DNA of 64,000 nt, taken from positions 248,001 through 312,000 of the forward strand of contig NZ_CP087106.1 of NCBI RefSeq assembly GCF_028583545.1, in the 5' to 3' direction. The position numbers were made by a program, and so were the translations under genes. The notes under the pieces are model-generated. The model was not told the DNA's origin, ran no database searches, and saw only the letters and a list, made by a program, of their open reading frames with translations. Every line of letters begins with the position of its first letter. The stretch's first letter is position 1. Below, in pieces: positions 58,242 to 64,000 of the stretch. Origin of the DNA: Methylobacterium sp. NMS14P (GTDB lineage Bacteria > Pseudomonadota > Alphaproteobacteria > Rhizobiales > Beijerinckiaceae).

Positions 58242-60806
58242 ATGCTCGCGTCGATACCGACCTTTGCGCCACGCATCCTGGTGCGTACCGGGGCCGCGCC
58301 TTCGGATAAGGACGCGGCGATCCGCGAGGCGGCCCAGCTTCTCACCGCCGCCGGCTGCATCGACGAGGCCTACGGCGAGAGCATGCTGCGCCGGGAATCG
58401 GTGGCGAACACCTATCTGGGCCACGGCGTCGTGATCCCGCACGGCATGGTCGACGAGCGCCACCTCGTGCGGCACAGCGGCCTCGCGGTCCTGCAGGTGC
58501 CGGACGGGGTCCTCTGGCACGACGGGCAGATGGCCCACCTCGTGGTCGCCATCGCGGCGCAGTCCGACACCCACATCATGGTCCTGCGCCGCCTGACGCG
58601 CCTGATCCAGGACGAGGCGCGGCTGGAGCATCTCCGCGTCACCCGGCGCGAGGCCGACATCGTCGCGGCCCTGTCGCAGGACACGGCGCCGGCGGCCGCG
58701 GGACCCGCCGCGGACCTGCGCCAGCGCTTCGACTGGACGGTCGACTACCCCACCGGCCTGCACGCACGCCCCGCGGCGCACTGGGTCGAGGTGGCGAAAT
58801 CCTGCTCGGCGCGCGTTCAGGTCCGGCACGGCGCCCAGGTCGCCGACGCCAAGAGCCTCATCGGCCTGCTCCAGCTCGGGCTGCATTGCGGCGACGCGGT
58901 CACGATCTCCGCCGAGGGCGACGACGAGGCGGGCGCCCTGGCGAAGATCCGCGCGGCGGTCACGCGTCTCAGTGCCGGCGAGAAGGCGGCGGCGCGGCGC
59001 GCCGCGGAGGCCGCCGCCGAGGCCGCGGGCCCCGTCGCCGGCTGGAACCCCTCCGACGCGCCGCGGATCCTGGCCGGCATCGGCGCGAGTCCCGGCCTCA
59101 GCATCGGGCCGATCCACGTCCTCGCCGACGCCGCCGTGACGGTCCTCGACGAGCCCGAGCCTCTCACCACCGGCGCCGACCGCCTCCACCACGCCCTCGC
59201 GGCGACCGCGGGTCAGCTCAAGGCGTTGGCCGACGACACCGAGCGGCGGCTCGGCAAGGCCGATGCGGGGATCTTCCGGGCCCAGGCCGAGCTGATCGCC
59301 GACACGGACCTGATCACGCTCGCCTGCCAGCTCATGGTCGAGGGACACGGCGTCGCCTACGCCTGGCACCAGGCCGTGGACCGCCTCGCCGGACAGCTCG
59401 CCGCCCTCGGCAACCCGGTCCTCGCCGGGCGCGCCGCGGACCTGCGCGACGTCGGCCGCCGCGTTCTGGCGCAGATCGATCCGGCCCTGAAGGGACGCCA
59501 CGCGCTGCCGGACCGGCCCTGCATCCTGATCGCGCCGGACCTCGCGCCCTCCGACACGGCGGGTCTGGAGCCGTCCCGCGTGATCGGCCTCGCCACCGCC
59601 CAGGGCGGCCCGAGCTCCCACTCGGCCATCCTGGCGCGGACCCTCGGCATCCCCGCCCTGGTGGCGGGCGGCCCGGGCCTGCTGGACCTGGTCGACGGCA
59701 CGCCCGCGATCCTCGACGGCGGCACTGGCCGCCTCTACCTCGATCCGAGCGCCGCCGACATCGCGTCGGCCGAGGCGTGGCGTGACCGTCTGCGCCAGCA
59801 GGCCGAGGCGGAGGCGCGCGAGCGGACCCGTCCGGCCCGCACCCGCGACGGCCACGCGGTCGCGATCGGCGCCAACATCAACAACCCCGAGCAGGTCCCC
59901 TTCGCCCTCGATCAGGGCGCCGAGGGCGTCGGCCTGATGCGCACCGAGTTCCTGTTCCTGGAGCGCGGCGACACGCCCTCCGAGGACGACCATAACGCCA
60001 CCTATGTGGCCATGCTGAAGGCCCTCGACGGCCGCCCGCTGATCGTGCGCACCCTCGACATCGGCGGCGACAAGCAGGTCGCCCACCTGCAGCTGCCCCG
60101 CGAGGAGAACCCGTTCCTCGGCGTGCGCGGCGCCCGCCTGCTGCTGCGCCGGCCCGACTTGATGGAGCCGCAGCTCCGCGCCCTCTACCGCGCAGCCCGG
60201 GACCATGTCGGCCCGGGCGCTCCGACCGGCGCGCACGCGCCGCTCTCGATCATGATGCCGATGATCACCTCGGTGCCGGAAGTCCTGCGTCTCCGGGCGA
60301 TCGCCGAGGGGATCCGCGCCGAGATCGGTGCCCCCTACGTGCCGCTCGGCATCATGATCGAGGTGCCGGCCGCCGCGATCCAGGCGGACGTCCTCGCCCG
60401 ACACTGCGACTTCTTCTCGATCGGCACGAACGACCTGACGCAGTACGCCCTGGCCATCGACCGTCAGAACACCGAACTCGCCCCCGAGGCGGATTCGCTG
60501 CACCCGGCTGTGCTCCGGCTCATCCTCATGACCTGCGAGGGCGCCGCGCGCCACAAGCGCTTCGTGGGCGTCTGCGGCGGCATCGCGGGCGACCCGTTCG
60601 GCGCCTGCCTGCTGGCGGGGCTCGGCGTCCACGAGCTGTCGATGACGCCGCGCGACCTGCCGGGCGTCAAGGCGCGGCTGCGCGGCGCCGACATGAGCGC
60701 GCTCCGGGCGCTCGCGAGCCAGGCCTGCGAGCAGGAGGACGCGGCCGCGGTCCGCGCCCTCGATCGTGAGCGGGCCCCGGAGCTCGGTACGGGAGTGGCC
60801 GCGTGA
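58242..60806 (+). CDS. fruB: fructose PTS multiphosphoryl transfer protein EIIA-HPr-EI
   Basis: 854 residues from ATG 58242, with GGGAGGAG upstream; the ATG at 58224 overlaps that SD and is rejected. Three phosphotransfer domains in order: EIIA-Fru (1-145) with His67 in GVVIPHGMVDERH, HPr (about 165-250) with His174 in YPTGLHARPAA, and enzyme I (about 275-854). The EI part has His460 in GGPSSHSAILAR, GVGLMRTEFLFLERGD and the C-terminal catalytic Cys region FVGVCGGIAGDP. One protein therefore carries phosphate from PEP to FruA. The stop overlaps the fruK start as GTGA. Confidence 0.96.
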   Translation: MLASIPTFAPRILVRTGAAPSDKDAAIREAAQLLTAAGCIDEAYGESMLRRESVANTYLGHGVVIPHGMVDERHLVRHSGLAVLQVPDGVLWHDGQMAHLVVAIAAQSDTHIMVLRRLTRLIQDEARLEHLRVTRREADIVAALSQDTAPAAAGPAADLRQRFDWTVDYPTGLHARPAAHWVEVAKSCSARVQVRHGAQVADAKSLIGLLQLGLHCGDAVTISAEGDDEAGALAKIRAAVTRLSAGEKAAARRAAEAAAEAAGPVAGWNPSDAPRILAGIGASPGLSIGPIHVLADAAVTVLDEPEPLTTGADRLHHALAATAGQLKALADDTERRLGKADAGIFRAQAELIADTDLITLACQLMVEGHGVAYAWHQAVDRLAGQLAALGNPVLAGRAADLRDVGRRVLAQIDPALKGRHALPDRPCILIAPDLAPSDTAGLEPSRVIGLATAQGGPSSHSAILARTLGIPALVAGGPGLLDLVDGTPAILDGGTGRLYLDPSAADIASAEAWRDRLRQQAEAEARERTRPARTRDGHAVAIGANINNPEQVPFALDQGAEGVGLMRTEFLFLERGDTPSEDDHNATYVAMLKALDGRPLIVRTLDIGGDKQVAHLQLPREENPFLGVRGARLLLRRPDLMEPQLRALYRAARDHVGPGAPTGAHAPLSIMMPMITSVPEVLRLRAIAEGIRAEIGAPYVPLGIMIEVPAAAIQADVLARHCDFFSIGTNDLTQYALAIDRQNTELAPEADSLHPAVLRLILMTCEGAARHKRFVGVCGGIAGDPFGACLLAGLGVHELSMTPRDLPGVKARLRGADMSALRALASQACEQEDAAAVRALDRERAPELGTGVAA

Positions 60807-61753
60807 GCCCGCTCGTCACCCTCACGCTCAACCCGGCCATCGACCAGACCGTCGTCCTCGACGCCCTGGTGCCCGGGACGGTCCACCGCGCGCGGGCGGT
60901 CCGGTCCCATGCCGGCGGCAAGGGCGTCAACGTCGCCTGCTGCCTGGCCGACTGGGGCCTGCCGGTCACCGCTACCGGGATCCTGGGCGCCGACAACGCC
61001 GCGCCCTTCACCGAGCTGCTCGCCGAGAAGGGCGTCGCCGACCGCTTCCTGCGCGTCCCCGGCGAGACCCGGACCAACCTGAAGCTCCTCGACCGGCGGA
61101 CCGGCGACACCACCGACATCAACCTGCCGGGGCTCACCGTCGCCGCCGACGCCCTCGGCGCGGCCCGGGCGGCGCTCCTCGACCACGCGGCCGGCGATGC
61201 CTGGGTCGTGCTGGCCGGCAGCCTGCCCGGAGCGCTGCCGGTGGACACCTACGCGGAGCTTGCGGCGCGCCTGAAGGCCCGGGGAGCCCGGGTGGTCCTC
61301 GACGCCTCGGGCCCGCCCCTCGCCGCCGCCCTCGCGGCCGGTCCGGACGCGCGCCCCTACGCGGTGAAGCCCAACCGCCACGAGCTGGAGGAATGGGCCG
61401 GCCGGGCGCTCCCGACCGACGCCGCCGTGCGGGCGGCGGCCGTCCAGCTGCGCGACCTCGGCATACCGGTCGTGGTGGTCTCGCTCGGCGCCGAGGGCGC
61501 CCTGTTCCTGACCGTGGCGGGCGCCGTGCGGGCGCGGGCCCCCGGCATCGACGTGGCGAGTACGGTCGGCGCGGGCGACGCCCTCGTGGCGGGCCTCATG
61601 GCGGCGCTCGCGGGCGGCCTCGACCCCGACAGGACAGCCCGGATGGCCGTCGCCTTCGCGGCCGGCAAGCTCACGCAGGCGGGCGCCAGCCTGCCGCCGC
61701 GCGCCGACGTCGAGGCGCTGATGCGTGCGGTGCGGACGGAACCGCTCGGCTGA
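60803..61753 (+). CDS. fruK: 1-phosphofructokinase
   Basis: 316 residues, GTG 60803. PfkB/ribokinase family: VTLTLNPAIDQTVVLDALVP at the start and the substrate loop SHAGGKGVNVACCLADWG. The catalytic anion hole and base are ASTVGAGDALVAGLMAAL, with the Asp of GAGD. It phosphorylates fructose 1-phosphate produced by FruA to fructose 1,6-bisphosphate. It is translationally coupled to fruB and precedes fruA by 63 bases. Confidence 0.96.
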   Translation: MSPLVTLTLNPAIDQTVVLDALVPGTVHRARAVRSHAGGKGVNVACCLADWGLPVTATGILGADNAAPFTELLAEKGVADRFLRVPGETRTNLKLLDRRTGDTTDINLPGLTVAADALGAARAALLDHAAGDAWVVLAGSLPGALPVDTYAELAARLKARGARVVLDASGPPLAAALAAGPDARPYAVKPNRHELEEWAGRALPTDAAVRAAAVQLRDLGIPVVVVSLGAEGALFLTVAGAVRARAPGIDVASTVGAGDALVAGLMAALAGGLDPDRTARMAVAFAAGKLTQAGASLPPRADVEALMRAVRTEPLG

Positions 61754-61816
61754 AGCGCGCACCATCGGGCCGCGCGCCGCTCCGGGCGGCGGAGACCGTA
61801 AGCAGGGAGGGAAACC

Positions 61817-63538
61817 ATGGCACAGTTGCTGGCGGTCGTGGGAGGCGGCGACCTCTCCACCCACGCCGTCCTCGCCCTCGAAGCGCTCCGCAGGGCGGCC
61901 GGCCGCCGCAACCAGCCGATCGTGCTGGAGCTGCGCGGCGCGCCCGGCGCCAACCCGCTGCCGGAGGAGGCCATCCACCACGCGGGCGCGGTGCTGCTCG
62001 TCGGGTCGGGCGACCTCGGCGAGGACCGCTTCGGCGCGCTGCGCCGGGCGCGGGCCGCGATCGCGGACGTGCTCACCGACGTCAACGCCGTGCTCGACCG
62101 GGCGCTCTCGGGCACCGAGGCGGCGCCGGCGTTCGGAACCTCGGCCGGAGCCGCGACGGGCACCAAGCGGATCGTCGCGATCACCTCCTGCCCCACGGGA
62201 ATCGCCCACACCTTCATGGCGGCCGAAGGCCTGCAGGCGGCGGCCGAGGCCCTGGGCCACACGATCCGCGTGGAGACGCAGGGGTCGGTCGGTGCCCGCG
62301 ACACCCTGACGGACGCCGAGATCGCCGCCGCCGACATCGTGCTGATCGCCGCTGATACCGGGGTCGACCGGGCGCGGTTCGCCGGCAAGCGGGTCTACGC
62401 GACCAACACCAAGGCGGCGATCCGCGATGGCAAGAGCCTGATCGGCACCGCTCTGGCCGAGGCGCAGCTGCAGGCGGCCGTCGGCGACGCCGAGGCCGCG
62501 GCGCGGCCGGAGGCGGCCGAACGGAAGGCCGGCGCCTACAAGCACCTGATGACCGGCGTCTCGTTCATGCTGCCGTTCGTGGTGGCGGGCGGCCTGCTCA
62601 TCGCCCTGGCCTTCGCGGTCGGCGGGATCGACGCCATGGCGCCGGGCCGCGCGGGGACGCTCGGCTACGCCCTGGGGGAGATCGGCGCCAAAGCGGCGTT
62701 CGCGCTGATCGTCCCGGCGCTCGCCGGCTACATCGCCTACTCGATCGCCGACAGGCCCGGGATCGCGCCCGGCATGATCGGCGGCATGCTGGCGGCCAAC
62801 CTTCAGGCGGGCTTCCTCGGCGGCATCGCGGCCGGGTTCATCGCCGGCTACAGCGCCCGCTTCCTCAACGCGCATATCCGGCTGCCCAAGACCCTCGAGG
62901 GCCTGAAGCCGGTCCTGATCCTGCCGCTCCTCGCCACCGCGATCACCGGTCTCCTGATGATCTACGTGGTCGGCGTGCCGGTCGCGGCGGTGCTGGCGGC
63001 GCTCACGATCTGGCTGAAAGGCATGCAGGGGGCGAGCGCCCTGGTGCTAGGCCTGATCCTCGGCGGCATGATGGCGGTCGACATGGGCGGCCCGATCAAC
63101 AAGGCCGCCTACGCCTCGGCGGCGGCCCTGCTGTCTTCCGGCGTCGACGCGCCGATGGCCGCGGTGATGCTCGGCGGGATGACGCCGCCGCTGGGCCTCG
63201 CTCTGGCGACCCGCCTGTTTCCGGCCCGCTTCACCGGGCCCGAGCGCGAGGCCGGAGGCGCGGCCGCCGTCCTCGGCGCGGCCTTCATCACCGAGGGCGC
63301 GATCCCGTTCGCGGCGGCCGACCCGCTCCGGGTGATCCCGTCGCTGGTCGCGGGCTCCGCGGTGGCGGGCGCCGTGGCGCTCACCCTCGGCGTGACCCTG
63401 AAGGTGCCGCATGGCGGCCTGTTCGTCCTGCCGATCCCGAACGCCGTGACGAACCTGCCGGGCGCCGTGCTGGCCCTCGTCGCCGGCACGCTGGTCACCG
63501 CCCTCGCGGTCGGCCTCCTCAAAAAGCGCCCGGCCTGA
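61817..63538 (+). CDS. fruA: fructose-specific PTS EIIBC component
   Basis: 573 residues, ATG 61817 behind GGAGGGAAACC. Residues 1-95 are a IIB-like domain lacking its cysteine (a known degenerate IIB'). The active IIB follows (about 117-215) with Cys125 in AITSCPTGIAHTFMAAEGL. The IIC domain has about eight helices (FMLPFVVAGGLLIALAFAVG, GIAPGMIGGMLAANLQAGFL and MAVDMGGPINKAAYASAAAL) with the conserved GGPINK and TEGAIPFAAADPLRV motifs. It imports fructose as fructose 1-phosphate. Last enzyme gene of the operon. Confidence 0.96.
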   Translation: MAQLLAVVGGGDLSTHAVLALEALRRAAGRRNQPIVLELRGAPGANPLPEEAIHHAGAVLLVGSGDLGEDRFGALRRARAAIADVLTDVNAVLDRALSGTEAAPAFGTSAGAATGTKRIVAITSCPTGIAHTFMAAEGLQAAAEALGHTIRVETQGSVGARDTLTDAEIAAADIVLIAADTGVDRARFAGKRVYATNTKAAIRDGKSLIGTALAEAQLQAAVGDAEAAARPEAAERKAGAYKHLMTGVSFMLPFVVAGGLLIALAFAVGGIDAMAPGRAGTLGYALGEIGAKAAFALIVPALAGYIAYSIADRPGIAPGMIGGMLAANLQAGFLGGIAAGFIAGYSARFLNAHIRLPKTLEGLKPVLILPLLATAITGLLMIYVVGVPVAAVLAALTIWLKGMQGASALVLGLILGGMMAVDMGGPINKAAYASAAALLSSGVDAPMAAVMLGGMTPPLGLALATRLFPARFTGPEREAGGAAAVLGAAFITEGAIPFAAADPLRVIPSLVAGSAVAGAVALTLGVTLKVPHGGLFVLPIPNAVTNLPGAVLALVAGTLVTALAVGLLKKRPA

Positions 63539-63602
63539 GGCCCGGACCCGGAGCCGGCGACGATCGGGCCCGGACACCAGAGATCGTCACGGGGGATCCG
63601 AC

Positions 63603-64000
63603 ATGAGAGGTTTGGCGACGCGCGGCGCGCTGGCGCTCGGGTTGGTGCTCGCGCTGCCGCAGCCCGGATTTGGGCAGGAGGCCGCCACCGCCCTCGCGGC
63701 GACGGCGGTCGGCCCGGCGCTGCGGTCGGACGGACAGGGCTTCGGCGGGGCCGACAGCGCGGCCGGCGCCGCCGACACCCTCGGCCAGACCGCCACGCCG
63801 CCGACCCTGCCGCCGGGCACCCTCGACCTCGGCAACGGCCTGAGCGTCCTCGCCAACTATACGGGACAGGGGGCCATCAACCCGGTGGGCGGGATCCGGC
63901 AGGGCTCGGCCTGGGCCGGGCAGGTCTTCTTCGGCATCGACGGGGACCTGCAGCGCCTCGCCGGAATCGACGACGCCTCGTTCCACGTGGCGGTGACGAA
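63603..64000 (+). CDS. OprB-like carbohydrate porin, 3' end outside the window
   Basis: Visible 132 codons from ATG 63603, preceded by GGGGGATCCGAC. Signal peptide (GALALGLVLALPQPGFGQ), a disordered Ala/Gly segment, then LSVLANYTGQGAINPVGGIR and QGSAWAGQVFFGIDGDLQRL with DDASFHVAVTN. These are the first strands of the carbohydrate-selective porin OprB family ('GG...G....G...D..LG...G...H'). Lying 65 bases after fruA on the same strand, it probably lets fructose across the outer membrane. Identification is limited by truncation. Confidence 0.75.
   Translation, partial: MRGLATRGALALGLVLALPQPGFGQEAATALAATAVGPALRSDGQGFGGADSAAGAADTLGQTATPPTLPPGTLDLGNGLSVLANYTGQGAINPVGGIRQGSAWAGQVFFGIDGDLQRLAGIDDASFHVAVT

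Overview
The window is about 70% GC, densely packed, and uses GTG/TTG starts and 1-4 base stop/start overlaps freely. The gene set points to an alphaproteobacterium of the Rhizobiales, most likely Methylobacterium or Methylorubrum. The strongest hints are a bcsA-bcsB-bcsZ-TPR-bcsN cellulose operon, a BcsS-family protein, a DUF2336 protein, a PRC-barrel protein, several chemoreceptors and a full CtrA-type site. The genus is inferred from gene content, not from a marker gene.

Layout. (1) 1-5.5 kb is a surface-glycan locus: two tandem CgeB-like glycosyltransferases on the minus strand, then divergently a methyltransferase-like coiled-coil protein and a glycosyltransferase fused to a P-loop kinase. 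(2) 5.6-10 kb holds a PH-like membrane protein, a VOC protein, an internally duplicated membrane protein and a soluble PAS-PAS chemoreceptor. (3) 10-18.5 kb carries a MocR-type regulator divergent from a complete seven-gene Nit1C cluster: MSMEG_0572 family, Nit6803 nitrilase, radical SAM, GNAT, AIR-synthase-like, glycosyltransferase and flavin oxidoreductase. This cluster type is linked to cyanide assimilation. It is preceded by a textbook sigma-54 promoter and four copies of an ATTGTRCG half-site. (4) 18.7-32.7 kb is mixed accessory content: a DUF3617 protein, a membrane chemoreceptor, several small secreted or lipid-anchored proteins, a remnant of a sorbosone-type dehydrogenase, an HSL-type esterase, an HD hydrolase, a PRC-barrel protein, a DMT transporter, two flavin enzymes, a lytic transglycosylase and DUF2336.

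(5) 32.7-45.7 kb is the cellulose region. A type III-like operon (bcsA, bcsB, bcsZ, TPR protein, bcsN) is on the minus strand. Divergent from it are a hybrid histidine kinase with eroded ATP-binding motifs and bcsS. A perfect TTAA-N7-TTAAC site lies ahead of the kinase gene. (6) 45.7-52 kb holds small membrane and stress proteins, an M23 peptidase, a class A acid phosphatase and an MFS transporter. (7) 52-57 kb is an RND efflux pump (permease plus adaptor) divergent from its TetR regulator, with an operator between them. (8) 57-64 kb is a fructose PTS locus: a LacI/FruR repressor divergent from fruB (EIIA-HPr-EI), fruK and fruA, then the start of an OprB-like porin; two palindromic operators sit in the shared promoter region.

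A dispersed intergenic repeat of about 180 bp with two hairpins occurs twice (about 21.7 and 46.3 kb). I saw no rRNA, tRNA, CRISPR array, prophage or intact insertion sequence.
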